Positions 14,298 to 21,736 are shown, counted from the first letter of the stretch. The stretch is DNA of 21,877 bases from JBBREP01 sp036501845 (GCA_036501845.1 DASXZO010000074.1:1-21877); one strand, 5' to 3'. Notes: generated by a model not told the origin, from the letters alone. Numbers and translations are program-made.

Positions 14298-16181
14298 TCA
14301 ACCCAAATCAGAAAGGGCGCGCTTGAGCACTTCCACCTGCGCGGCCAGCACTTGGCGCTCGCGCACGATGCGTTCGATGTCGTGGGGGACCACCGTCGCG
14401 CGCGTCGCGGCGTCGATCGTCTCGTCCGACAACCAGTGACGCACAGTGTTCGGTGCGACGGTGAGCGCGCTCGCGACCGCCTCGACGAGCTCGTCGGGCG
14501 TGAGCACCGCAACGGTCGCGGGCCGGTCGAGCACCACCGCGGTTGCGGTATGCGGCGAGATCTGGTCGAGCACAGTGCGGATCTGCTCGACGACCAGTTG
14601 CGGCTCCCATGGACGCAGCTCTTGGAGTTCCTGGAGCGTGGCCACAGCGTCGGCGACGCCCTCGACCGCTTCCGGCTCCGCGGTGGCGTCGACGGCGGTG
14701 ATACTTGCGAGCACGAGTCCGCCGTCGTTCACGAGCGCTTGCGCCGGCGGTGTGACGGGGTCGTCGATCACTTCGGGCTCGTCGCGATCGATCGGCGCGA
14801 ACGGCGCGAACGGCGCGCCTGGCGCGCCTGGCGCGTCAGGCGCGTGAGTCGCGTCGCCGTCGGGTTCGACCTCGTTGATCCAGTCGACATTGTCGAGTAG
14901 GTCGGTGGCGTCGATGTCGGCCAACGCGTCGATCTCGTCGTACTTGTCGAGCTGCTCGAGCCCGTCGAGCTGCGCGATGGTCGCAGCCGGCCACTGCGGG
15001 TCGTCGCCGGCCCCACGCACGCGTGGCTGCATGCTCTCTGCGAGCGCCGTGATCGCGGCGACGAGTGGTTCGAGCTCGTCGTGCAGTCGAGCCGTGGCGC
15101 TGCCGTCCACGAGCGGCATGGTGCTGACGGCAGTGAGCGGCGTCACCACACCCCGCCCCCGGTTCGCGGCGAAGAGCTCGTATCCGAGCCACGCCAAGGC
15201 AATCGCGATTGCGCCGAGCACCCACCACGGCACGCCGAGGCCGTGCCCGCCGCCCGACGGTGTCGCGGAACTGGAGTTGCCCGTCGCCGGCTTCGCGTGC
15301 GGGCGCGGCGTCGCCTTCGGATCGACCGTGCCCGACCACTGCGCGTTGTCGTCGCCGTGGTGGATCGTCACGGTCGCATCCGCGACCTTGTTCGTGGGCA
15401 GCTTCTTCGGCCACGCGACGCTGACCGTCTTCTGGCCGTGTGCAGGCACGTTGGCGTCGATCGGAATCGCCACCGCCGGCGCGCCCACCACGAGTGTGCC
15501 GCTCACTGGTGCGGCGCTGCTCCCGATGTTGGCGAGCGTCACCCGGATCACGCGTGCCTTGTGCTCGTTGGCCACGGTCACCGACGTCACGTTCAGCTCC
15601 GGGCGTACCGGCGCTTCGACGTCGATGCGCACACCGACGGTTGCCGCGGCACCCGTGAGCGCAACGTCCTGCTGCGAGGGCGCGTTGCCGATCGGCGTGG
15701 CGCGGGTGATCGTTGCGCGAATCACCGCGGCAGTGTCGCCGCCCGCTGCTTCGTCCGGTACCGACACGGTGACCGGCACGTCAATCGTCGCGCCGGGTTC
15801 CAGGACCACCACCGTGTCGCCGAGTCCGAGCCAGGAGCTCGCACCGCTCCCCTGGGCGGCCCCCGCGGTAGTGCCCGGCACGATCGTGCCGTCGGGTTGC
15901 AGCACCGCGTCGACCGAGCTGAGCGACACGTCGAGACGATCAGACGACGAGGCATTCGACACGGTCACGTGCACCGAGGTCGACGATCCTGGGTGCAGCG
16001 CGGTGGTCGCGGGCGCACCGGCTGCGGCGCCGGGAACAGTGATGGTGATCGGCGGGGTCGCGGGCGCCGGTGTGGTCGTGGCCGTCGAGTGGTGCGTGCG
16101 CCGCACGGCCGCGCGCGCGCCATCGCCGCCGTGCACGAGCACGGCCGCGACCACGGCTACGGCGACGATGTGACGGCGCAT
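14298..16181 (-). CDS. Transmembrane protein: DUF916-like ectodomain, one TM helix, acidic cytoplasmic tail with HTH-like motif
   Basis: I do not recognise a named gene. The 627-residue product has a signal peptide (1-24, ending ARA), a Thr/Pro-rich spacer, and an extracytoplasmic region (about 45-290) of two beta-sandwich-like units resembling its neighbour: HPGSSTSVHVTVSNASSSDRLDVSLSSVDAVLQPDG, then PVTVSVPDEAAGGD, then LNVTSVTVANEHKARVIRVTLANIGS. A transmembrane helix lies at about 318-337, preceded by a Ser/Gly-rich stalk. The cytoplasmic tail of about 290 residues is acidic, includes YDEIDALADIDATDLLDNVDWI (414-435) and an APGAPFAPFAP repeat, and ends with TPDELVEAVASALTVAPNTVRHWLSDE (561-587), HTH-like, plus a coiled coil (601-624). 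The ATG at 16181 has GGTGGGA six bases upstream. It lies 21 bases after its neighbour. A surface sensor or cell-wall-linked scaffold is possible. Confidence 0.75.
   Translation of the reverse strand: MRRHIVAVAVVAAVLVHGGDGARAAVRRTHHSTATTTPAPATPPITITVPGAAAGAPATTALHPGSSTSVHVTVSNASSSDRLDVSLSSVDAVLQPDGTIVPGTTAGAAQGSGASSWLGLGDTVVVLEPGATIDVPVTVSVPDEAAGGDTAAVIRATITRATPIGNAPSQQDVALTGAAATVGVRIDVEAPVRPELNVTSVTVANEHKARVIRVTLANIGSSAAPVSGTLVVGAPAVAIPIDANVPAHGQKTVSVAWPKKLPTNKVADATVTIHHGDDNAQWSGTVDPKATPRPHAKPATGNSSSATPSGGGHGLGVPWWVLGAIAIALAWLGYELFAANRGRGVVTPLTAVSTMPLVDGSATARLHDELEPLVAAITALAESMQPRVRGAGDDPQWPAATIAQLDGLEQLDKYDEIDALADIDATDLLDNVDWINEVEPDGDATHAPDAPGAPGAPFAPFAPIDRDEPEVIDDPVTPPAQALVNDGGLVLASITAVDATAEPEAVEGVADAVATLQELQELRPWEPQLVVEQIRTVLDQISPHTATAVVLDRPATVAVLTPDELVEAVASALTVAPNTVRHWLSDETIDAATRATVVPHDIERIVRERQVLAAQVEVLKRALSDLG
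14793..14846 (-). repeat. 9-bp tandem repeat within the third surface-protein gene
   Basis: Six 9-base units with core GGCGCG (CGGCGCGAA twice, CGGCGCGCC, TGGCGCGCC, TGGCGCGTC, AGGCGCGTG) follow each other in frame. They encode the three-residue units of the DAPGAPGAPFAPFAP stretch (about residues 449-463). Such repeats can change copy number by slippage without breaking the frame, altering the length of the cytoplasmic linker. Confidence 0.6.
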
Positions 16182-16202
16182 TGGCATTCCCACCAAGCGT
16201 CG

Positions 16203-17351
16203 CTAGCGCGACGCGTTCGTCTCCACGTTCGATTCGGATGGGGCGGGTGACGGGTCGCGGTCACGCGGCGGCGTGGCAGTGAAGCCACGATGCCGCCGAC
16301 CGCTGGGTGACGGTGCGGCTGTGGTGGCACCGCGGCGGCGGTGCAGGTGCACGGCCGCGGCGATGCAGATCGGGATCAGCAGCAGTGCGAGCCACTGCAG
16401 CGAGCTGCCGCTGCTCCTGGTGCTGCTGGTGTTGCTCTTGCCGAGTTTGGCGCCCTTCGCGGCCGACAGTGTGCGCTCGAGCGCGGCGCCGATCGCACCG
16501 CGCACGTCGACGCTGCCGGTCCAGGTGATGATGCGGCCGTTCTGGTCCTGCAGCCGCAGCGTCACTTGATGCAATCCTGGGACGACGTCCTTCGTCCATG
16601 CGAGCGCGAGCTTGGCCGACGTGTGCGACACGAACGTGTCGATGTTGAAGTCGCGGTGCGTATTCGTGTCGGGGACGGTGAGCGAACCGTGGCCCTTGGC
16701 GAACGCATTGCCCACATTGGCGACGTCGAACTGGAGTCGCAAGGTGTTCGCCTGCACCACTGGCTTCACGCTGCGGACGACGAGATGTGGCGAACGCGGT
16801 CCGGGAACGTCGATCTCGACCGCGATGACGCGCTGGGTCTGCAAGCTGATGTCGAAGCTCGCCTTGTGGCCCGACGTGGCGGGCGGCGGTGTCGACGCGG
16901 CGGGAATGGACACACTCACGGCGGCGAGGTACTGGCCGGGCAGCGCGGTGCCGGGCACGGTCACGGTGAAGGGGATCGTGCGGCTCTGACTCGGACTGAG
17001 CTGTAACTGTGGCGTCACGAACGTGATCCACGTGCCCGTGTTCTTCGGCGTCGACCCTGGCGTGCCGTAACCCGCGCCGGTCGCGTCGCTCGTCCACGCG
17101 TCGACGCCGGACACGTTGGCAATCACCGAATGGTCGTTCGGGTTGGCGACGACGATCTGCTGCGTGATCGTCGCGCCCGGCTTCGCCTGCAGTTCGTAGT
17201 AACTATCGTGCGGGTCGGTCTGCGAGCCCGATGCCATGGTCGCGTGCACCACGTCGGGGGGCTGTGCTGCGTACGCGAGCCCGGTGACGCCGGCGATCGT
17301 GAGGGCCGACACCGAGCAGGCGAGCAGCACACGGACGGGGGTGAGCTTCAT
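16203..17351 (-). CDS. DUF916-type (WxL-interacting-protein-like) membrane-anchored surface protein
   Basis: The 382-residue product has a signal peptide (1-29, ending AYA). An extracytoplasmic domain at about 38-150 matches the DUF916/WxLIP peptidoglycan-binding pattern: SYYELQAKPGATITQQIVVANPNDHSVIANVSGVDAWTSDATGAGYG, then WITFVTPQLQLSPSQSRTIPFTVTVPGTALPGQYLAAVSVSIP. A second domain at about 165-285 fits the following DUF3324/WxLIP-type domain (QRVIAVEIDVPG... and LRLQFDVANVGNAFAKGHGSLTV). One transmembrane helix (319-336) and a basic, Pro/Ser-rich cytoplasmic tail follow, as in Firmicute WxL-interacting proteins. Such proteins bind peptidoglycan and the WxL partner, and here the upstream gene is WxL-like. 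The ATG at 17351 has GGGAG four bases upstream. The family call is from pattern recognition, not from a profile search. Confidence 0.78.
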   Translation of the reverse strand: MKLTPVRVLLACSVSALTIAGVTGLAYAAQPPDVVHATMASGSQTDPHDSYYELQAKPGATITQQIVVANPNDHSVIANVSGVDAWTSDATGAGYGTPGSTPKNTGTWITFVTPQLQLSPSQSRTIPFTVTVPGTALPGQYLAAVSVSIPAASTPPPATSGHKASFDISLQTQRVIAVEIDVPGPRSPHLVVRSVKPVVQANTLRLQFDVANVGNAFAKGHGSLTVPDTNTHRDFNIDTFVSHTSAKLALAWTKDVVPGLHQVTLRLQDQNGRIITWTGSVDVRGAIGAALERTLSAAKGAKLGKSNTSSTRSSGSSLQWLALLLIPICIAAAVHLHRRRGATTAAPSPSGRRHRGFTATPPRDRDPSPAPSESNVETNASR

Positions 17352-17431
17352 TGGTCTCCCGGTGAGAGATCGGCGGTCACGATGTGGCAGCACGCGTCAC
17401 TACGTGCCAACAAGAATTGGTCGCATAACGT

Positions 17432-17468
17432 CAATCGGCCCCGGTGCTGTATGCACCAGGGCCGATTG
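17432..17468 (-). terminator. Strong 15-bp stem-loop downstream of the WxL-like gene
   Basis: The arms 17432-17446 and 17454-17468 are complementary over 15 positions, with a single G-T wobble in the transcript and a seven-base loop. A second, smaller perfect hairpin (GGCGGTG/CACCGCC, 17500-17517, four-base loop) precedes it, six bases after the stop codon. No poly-T follows. Two successive hairpins between a small secreted-protein gene and the next gene suggest termination or stabilisation of a separate abundant mRNA. Confidence 0.65.
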
Positions 17469-17522
17469 CAGGTTTCTACGGCCTCGTTCGGCCGGCTGTG
17501 GCGGTGTGACCACCGCCCGTTG

Positions 17523-18086
17523 TCACGGACCAGAGGTGACCGCGATCGTGGCGGTGCTGGCATAGGTGCCAACCGACGCGTTGACCGGAACTGTGAGCTT
17601 CAGGATCGTCGGCGACACGAGGTACGTGCCAGAGCCGTCGCCCACCGCGGAGTCGACGACCGTCTGGCCGGCGCTGAAGTCAGTGCCAAGGGCCGAATAG
17701 TCGTTCCCGGTCACGCCGGTGGTATCCGAGCCGGCCGCGCCGGCGATCGTCCACGGTGCCGTGGTGATCTGCGTTGCCGCGATCGTCACGGGAGTGGTGG
17801 GACCGCTGTTCACGAGGCTGGGGACCGTCAGCGTGACGTGCCAGCCCGCCTGCGAACCGGTCGCGTCGATGATCGTGAACGGGGACACCTGCAAGCTCGT
17901 GAGCTGCGGGTTACCGTTCAGGGTCACGCCCGCAAAGTTGCCGATGGTCGGCGCGCCCGCGGGGTCGAAGTCGAGCGTTCCCGCGGTGACGACGACGTCA
18001 GCGTGGGCCGCAGGAACAAAGGCAGCAACTGACGCCAGCGACAACAGCGCCGTGCTACCCAGAACGAAAAGCTTCTTGCACTTCAT
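17523..18086 (-). CDS. Small secreted WxL-like surface protein
   Basis: The 187-residue product has a clear signal peptide (MKCKKLFVLGSTALLSLASVAAFVPAAHA, cleavage after residue 29) and no transmembrane helix after it. The mature part is beta-rich and resembles a WxL domain: LDFDPAGAPTIGNFAGVTLNGNPQLTSLQVSPFTIIDATGSQAGWHVTLTV with an aromatic GWHV in place of the first WxL. The end LKLTVPVNASVGTYASTATIAVTSGP has the VPxxAxxGTYxAxxT pattern of WxL C-termini but lacks the second W. WxL domains attach non-covalently to peptidoglycan and pair with DUF916 proteins, one of which is the next gene. The ATG at 18086 has GGAAGG five bases upstream. It follows fliG after 138 bases and ends in a double hairpin. 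Confidence 0.78.
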   Translation of the reverse strand: MKCKKLFVLGSTALLSLASVAAFVPAAHADVVVTAGTLDFDPAGAPTIGNFAGVTLNGNPQLTSLQVSPFTIIDATGSQAGWHVTLTVPSLVNSGPTTPVTIAATQITTAPWTIAGAAGSDTTGVTGNDYSALGTDFSAGQTVVDSAVGDGSGTYLVSPTILKLTVPVNASVGTYASTATIAVTSGP

Positions 18087-18106
18087 GGATGCCTTCCCTG
18101 GAGTCC

Positions 18107-18190
18107 GTCTACCGGCTTCCTGCCGGTGGCGCTTTGTTCGGCAGCGTCCGCCGTTGTCTTGATGTCGGCATTGTGGTAAGTCCGATAGAC
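18107..18190 (-). promoter_or_regulatory. Structured leader upstream of the WxL-like gene (unassigned RNA element)
   Basis: In the 138-base gap between fliG and the WxL-like gene the minus strand contains a perfect ACCGGC-AGGAA-GCCGGT hairpin (18111-18127), a CGGC/GCCG hairpin (18139-18153), and a possible closing helix GTCTATC (18184-18190) with GGTAGAC (18107-18113). The closing helix shares GGT with the first hairpin, so the two are mutually exclusive. The AACAAAGCGCCACCGGC segment recalls cyclic-di-GMP class I riboswitches, but the required GGCAAACC and GGACGCAAAGCC signatures are not intact, so I do not assign it. The Shine-Dalgarno sequence lies about 10 bases downstream. Confidence 0.35.
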
Positions 18191-18224
18191 CCACCCGCCG
18201 CATGTCACACAATTAGGGGTTGAG

Positions 18225-19238
18225 TTAAATCACCAATTCGTCGCTGCCGCGGGACATGACGATCTGTCCCGCTTCCTCGAGCGAACGAATCACCCGCACC
18301 ACGGCGGCTTGTGACTCTTCCACCGTCTTGAGCTTCACGGGGCCGAGCAACGTGATTTCCTCGGCGAGGTTGCCCGCGGCGCGCTCCGACATGTTCTTCA
18401 AGATCTTGTCTCGCACTTTCAGATCCACACCCTTGAGCGCGATGGCGAGGTCTTTGGCGTCGACCGAACGCAGTACGAGCTGCACCGAGCGGTCGTCGAG
18501 AGTGGTGACGTCCTCGAACACGAACATGCGGCTTCGCACGTCGTCGGCCGTCTGCGGATCCTTCTGCTCGAGGCCTTCGAGGATCAGCCGTTCCGTGGTG
18601 CGGTCGGCATTGTTCAAGATGTCGACGAGGCTCTGGATACCGCCGACGCTGGAGAAATCAGCCTGCTGAATCACCGTGGAGAGCTTGCGTTCGAGGATGG
18701 CCTCGACGTGCTCGATCACATCCGGTGACGTGCGGTCCATCTTGGCGATGCGCTCCGCCACGTCGCGCTGCAGATCGTCGGTGAGCGCCGAGAGCACCGT
18801 CGCCGCATTCGACGGGTTCATGTGCGCGAGCACGAGCGCGATCGTCTGCGGGTGTTCATCCTGCAAATAAGTGAGGAGCTGGCGTGAATCGGCGCGCCGC
18901 AGGAACTCGAACGGTGCAGCCACGAGCGTGACGCCCAGATTGTCGAGGATCTCCTCGGCCTTCTCGGAACCGAAGGTGGCGGCGAGGATGTCGCGTGCGG
19001 TGTCGTAACCGCCTTCGGCGATGTGGGCGCGCGCGATGTAGGTGTCACGGAACTCGTTGATGACCTGCGTGACCTCTTCGGGCTCGAGCCGTTGGAGGCG
19101 CGCGATCTCCGCCATGATCTCGGCCACTTCGGCCTCGCGCAGCGTGCGCAGAATGGTGGCGGCGCGTTCCTTGCCCGCCTGCATGATGAACACCGCAGCC
19201 TTTTGGACTCCGGTGAGACCTGCTTCACGTCCCGACAT
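18225..19238 (-). CDS. fliG: Flagellar motor switch protein FliG
   Basis: FliG is the rotor protein that meets the stator and generates torque; it binds FliF by its N-terminus and FliM by its middle and C-terminal parts. The 337 residues are standard. The N-terminal domain begins LTGVQKAAVFIMQAGKERAATILRTL, the FliM-contact EHPQTIALVLAHM is at 128-140, and the torque helix region is LDDRSVQLVLRSVDAKDLAIALKGVDLKVRDKILKNMSERAAGNLAEEI (248-296) with the alternating charged residues expected for stator contact. The ATG at 19238 follows the fliF stop by six bases. The stop is the last base set before the non-flagellar insertion. Confidence 0.98.
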   Translation of the reverse strand: MSGREAGLTGVQKAAVFIMQAGKERAATILRTLREAEVAEIMAEIARLQRLEPEEVTQVINEFRDTYIARAHIAEGGYDTARDILAATFGSEKAEEILDNLGVTLVAAPFEFLRRADSRQLLTYLQDEHPQTIALVLAHMNPSNAATVLSALTDDLQRDVAERIAKMDRTSPDVIEHVEAILERKLSTVIQQADFSSVGGIQSLVDILNNADRTTERLILEGLEQKDPQTADDVRSRMFVFEDVTTLDDRSVQLVLRSVDAKDLAIALKGVDLKVRDKILKNMSERAAGNLAEEITLLGPVKLKTVEESQAAVVRVIRSLEEAGQIVMSRGSDELVI

Positions 19239-19244
19239 CGTGCG

Positions 19245-20924
19245 CTACGACCTGCGTTCCGCAAGCCAGCTGCGGAGCGTCTGTGCCACCTCTTCGGGCT
19301 GGCGCTCGATGAGTTCGCCGACTTCCATCTCGACCGACGTCGGCGCGGGCGCGATTTCACGTGGCTCGGCGGGTGCGAGCCCGCCGGCACCGATCGCACC
19401 AACCGCACCTGCCGGTAGGCCGCCCGCGTACTCGTTCACCAACGCTGCGCCGGCCGCCCCCGACTCGAGCGCCACGAGATCGAGCGGCATGCGCACCGTG
19501 CCCATCGCCGCGTGCGCCTTCTTCACGCTGCGCCAGGCGAACACGAGCACGAGCAGCACGATCAGCAGCGTCACGACGTAGCGAATCACGCCCATGAGGT
19601 CGAGCGGCGTGGCCGCCTTCTTCGGGTTCGTCTGCGAGCTGAGGCTCTGCTGGGCCAGCTTCTGTTCTTGCGCGTTCATCGCCGTGCGAGCAACCACGAG
19701 CTGATCGGCGCCGTTCGCGACGCTCGGATTGATGCCGGTTGCGGCAGCGATGAGGTTGCGGAGCGTCGGCAGTTGGGCGGCCGACACCTTCGCCTGGTCG
19801 AGGCCTACCGACACGCTGAGCGCGGTGACCGAGAACGGCGGGTTGGTGGTCTTCGAGGTGATCTGATCGACGATGTTCTGCGTCTGATCGTTGTTCTCGC
19901 TGTAGTTCTCGGTGCCGCCACTGGTGCTGGTCGCGGTCCCGTTGTTCGCCGCGCCGGTGCCGGTGGTGTTCGAACCCAGGATCCCGCCGGTGCCGCTCGA
20001 TCCGGCCGGCTGGGTGAGCTTGGTGTCGTCCTTGCTCGTGGTGCCCGGAACGGGAGCGCCCTTTTTGTTGGTCACCGGCGTGTTCGTGGTGGTCTGGCGC
20101 GTGCCCTGCGTGAAGTCGAGCGTGGCGTTCACCGCGACCGCGGCGTGACCAGGGCCGAGTACCGAGTTCAGTTGCTGGGTGACCTCCTGGCGGACGCCGT
20201 CCTCGTACGACTGCGTCTCGGTCATGTTCTGGCCCGACGTGAACGAACTGTCCTGGCCACCGGAGTAGAGGAGGTGGCCCATCGTGTCGCTCACGGTGAT
20301 GTTCGACGACGAGAGGTTCTCCACACTCGCCGACACGAGGTGCACGATGGCCTGCACGTTGTCCTGCGGCATCTGGACGCCGCCCGTGTCGACCTGCACC
20401 GCGGCGGTGGCGTTCTGTTGCGAGTCGCCCACGAATGGGTCTTGGGTGGGCAGCGCCAGGTTCACTGTCGCGCCCTGCACGCCGTTGATCGCCTCGATGG
20501 TGTTCGCCAGTTCGGTCTGCACCGCACGCTGGTAGTCGACGTGCTGGGTGAAGTCACTCGTGGTGATGCCGGCCTTGTCGAGCAGCGCGAAGCCGTCGCT
20601 GTTGGCGGGCAGGCCCTTCGAGGCGAGGTCGATGCGAGCCTTGTAGAGGTTCGACTGCGGTACCAACACGGTGCCGCCGCCGTCGGCGAGCTGGTACGGC
20701 ACGTTCATGCCCGAGAGCGCATTGGTGATGCTGCCGGCGTCCTGCGCGCTGAGGTTCGAGAACAGCGGCGCATAGCTCGGCTTCGTGCCCCACTTCGAGA
20801 ACATGAACATCGCGACGACGAGCCCGGCCACGCCGAGCACGCTCATCACCTTCTGTCCCGGAGTGAAGCCGGAGACGAACTTTTGACCGCCTTGCTTCAG
20901 GCGGTCGACGTCGACCAGCGGCAT
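19245..20924 (-). CDS. fliF: Flagellar MS-ring protein FliF
   Basis: FliF forms the MS ring in the cytoplasmic membrane, the base on which rod, C-ring and export gate assemble. The 559-residue protein has a first transmembrane helix at about 26-43 and ring-building domains including YAPLFSNLSAQDAGSITNALSGMNVPYQLADGGGTVLVP (51-89) and the YscJ/FliF-type stretch GFALLDKAGITTSDFTQHVDYQRAVQTELANTI (111-143). A long Thr/Gly/Ser-rich loop spans about 275-345, and a second transmembrane helix lies at about 446-465. The C-terminal FliG-binding tail is VGELIERQPEEVAQTLRSWLAERR (535-558). The ATG overlaps the fliE stop by one base (TGATG). Confidence 0.98.
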   Translation of the reverse strand: MPLVDVDRLKQGGQKFVSGFTPGQKVMSVLGVAGLVVAMFMFSKWGTKPSYAPLFSNLSAQDAGSITNALSGMNVPYQLADGGGTVLVPQSNLYKARIDLASKGLPANSDGFALLDKAGITTSDFTQHVDYQRAVQTELANTIEAINGVQGATVNLALPTQDPFVGDSQQNATAAVQVDTGGVQMPQDNVQAIVHLVSASVENLSSSNITVSDTMGHLLYSGGQDSSFTSGQNMTETQSYEDGVRQEVTQQLNSVLGPGHAAVAVNATLDFTQGTRQTTTNTPVTNKKGAPVPGTTSKDDTKLTQPAGSSGTGGILGSNTTGTGAANNGTATSTSGGTENYSENNDQTQNIVDQITSKTTNPPFSVTALSVSVGLDQAKVSAAQLPTLRNLIAAATGINPSVANGADQLVVARTAMNAQEQKLAQQSLSSQTNPKKAATPLDLMGVIRYVVTLLIVLLVLVFAWRSVKKAHAAMGTVRMPLDLVALESGAAGAALVNEYAGGLPAGAVGAIGAGGLAPAEPREIAPAPTSVEMEVGELIERQPEEVAQTLRSWLAERRS

Positions 20925-21313
20925 CAGACCTGCATCCCCATGATGCTCTGGAACGCCTCGACGGCCTTGTCACGCAACGCCACGGTGAAGTCGGTGGCGA
21001 GGTTCGCCTGCGACGCCGCGATCGTGTAGTTGCTCACGTCGGTGAGGTCGCCGGTTGCAGCCTTCACCGCCAGGCCGTCGGCGTTGTCCTGTACCGATTG
21101 CAAACCGTCGAGCGCCTTGACCACGACGTCACCGAAACCGCCGCCGGCCGAGCTCGTCGCCGTCGTGGACGGGGTGGCGCCGACGCCGGCAACCGTGCCG
21201 GCCGCGCCGCCCGCGGAGCCTGCATTCACGCCTTGCACGGCGTTCGCGGCCGACGTCATCGACGAAGGCTGCGCTGCTGCGGCGATACCGAGGATGCTGT
21301 TGATTGCGCCCAT
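20924..21313 (-). CDS. fliE: Flagellar hook-basal body protein FliE
   Basis: FliE is the small adaptor joining the MS ring to the proximal rod. The 129-residue product has the family C-terminal helices: FGDVVVKALDGLQSVQDNADGLAVKAATGDLTDVSNYTIAASQANLATDFTVALRDKAVEAFQSIMGMQV (about 60-129), including the YTIAxxxAxLATDFTVALRDKAVEAFQEIMxMQV core. The N-terminal half is Ala/Gly/Ser/Thr-rich and about 20-30 residues longer than in enteric FliE. The ATG lies one base after the flgC stop and the stop overlaps fliF, so flgC, fliE and fliF are translationally linked. Confidence 0.96.
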   Translation of the reverse strand: MGAINSILGIAAAAQPSSMTSAANAVQGVNAGSAGGAAGTVAGVGATPSTTATSSAGGGFGDVVVKALDGLQSVQDNADGLAVKAATGDLTDVSNYTIAASQANLATDFTVALRDKAVEAFQSIMGMQV

Positions 21314-21314
21314 G

Positions 21315-21734
21315 TCACTTGTCCGAGATCTGGATTGCCTGCTGGTAGGAGTCGCGTGCCCGGTCGATGACGGTGAGGTTCATCTCGTATGAACGCTGGG
21401 CCTCGATGAGCTGCGTCATCTGATCGCCGAGGTCGACGTCGGGCTCGCGCACGAGCCCCTGCGCGTTGGCGAGCGGGTTCGTCGGGTCGTAGTGCACGAT
21501 GCCCTGCGGGCTACCGAACTGCGCGTCGACCACCTGCACACCGCCACCCACTCCGACGGGATCGTTGTTGTCGGCGTTCACCGACTGCACTTGGATCCAC
21601 CGAGTCTGGAAGGCCGGCTGGTCATACGGCCGCACCGTGTTGACGTTGGCGATGTTGTCGGAGATGGCGTCCATCCACACGCGGTTCGCGTACAGACCAG
21701 ACGACGCAGTGTCGAAGACGGGGAAGATACTCAT
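21315..21734 (-). CDS. flgC: Flagellar basal-body rod protein FlgC
   Basis: FlgC is one of the proximal rod proteins. The 139-residue product begins MSIFPVFDTASSGLYANRVWMDAISDNIANVNTVRPYDQPAFQTRWI, the rod-family N-terminal helix with NIANVNT. It ends VDLGDQMTQLIEAQRSYEMNLTVIDRARDSYQQAIQISDK, the FlgC C-terminal helix. VDAQFGSPQGIVHYDPTNPLANAQGLVREPDVD is the usual FlgC centre. I chose the ATG at 21734, preceded by GGGGGTGG, because the protein starts there as in relatives. The frame stays open upstream through a duplicated sequence to a GTG at 21818, giving an extra 28 residues with no family resemblance. flgB is expected beyond the right edge. Confidence 0.96.
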   Translation of the reverse strand: MSIFPVFDTASSGLYANRVWMDAISDNIANVNTVRPYDQPAFQTRWIQVQSVNADNNDPVGVGGGVQVVDAQFGSPQGIVHYDPTNPLANAQGLVREPDVDLGDQMTQLIEAQRSYEMNLTVIDRARDSYQQAIQISDK

Positions 21735-21736
21735 GT

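Noticed and set aside
13954..14439. Plus-strand open frame spanning the fliH upstream gap
   Set aside because: It runs from the gap into sequence antisense to the third inserted gene, has no recognisable domain and no convincing ribosome binding site.
17367..17374. GCCGATCT box just before the DUF916-like gene as a sigma-28 promoter
   Set aside because: No TAAA-like element lies 15-16 bases upstream (GTGC instead), and GATC words are frequent here.
18107..18190. Calling the fliG-WxL gap a c-di-GMP-I riboswitch
   Set aside because: Only a loose resemblance (AACAAAGCGCC, GCCGGTAG); the conserved GGCAAACC and GACGCAAAGCC segments are not intact. Kept only as an unassigned structured leader.
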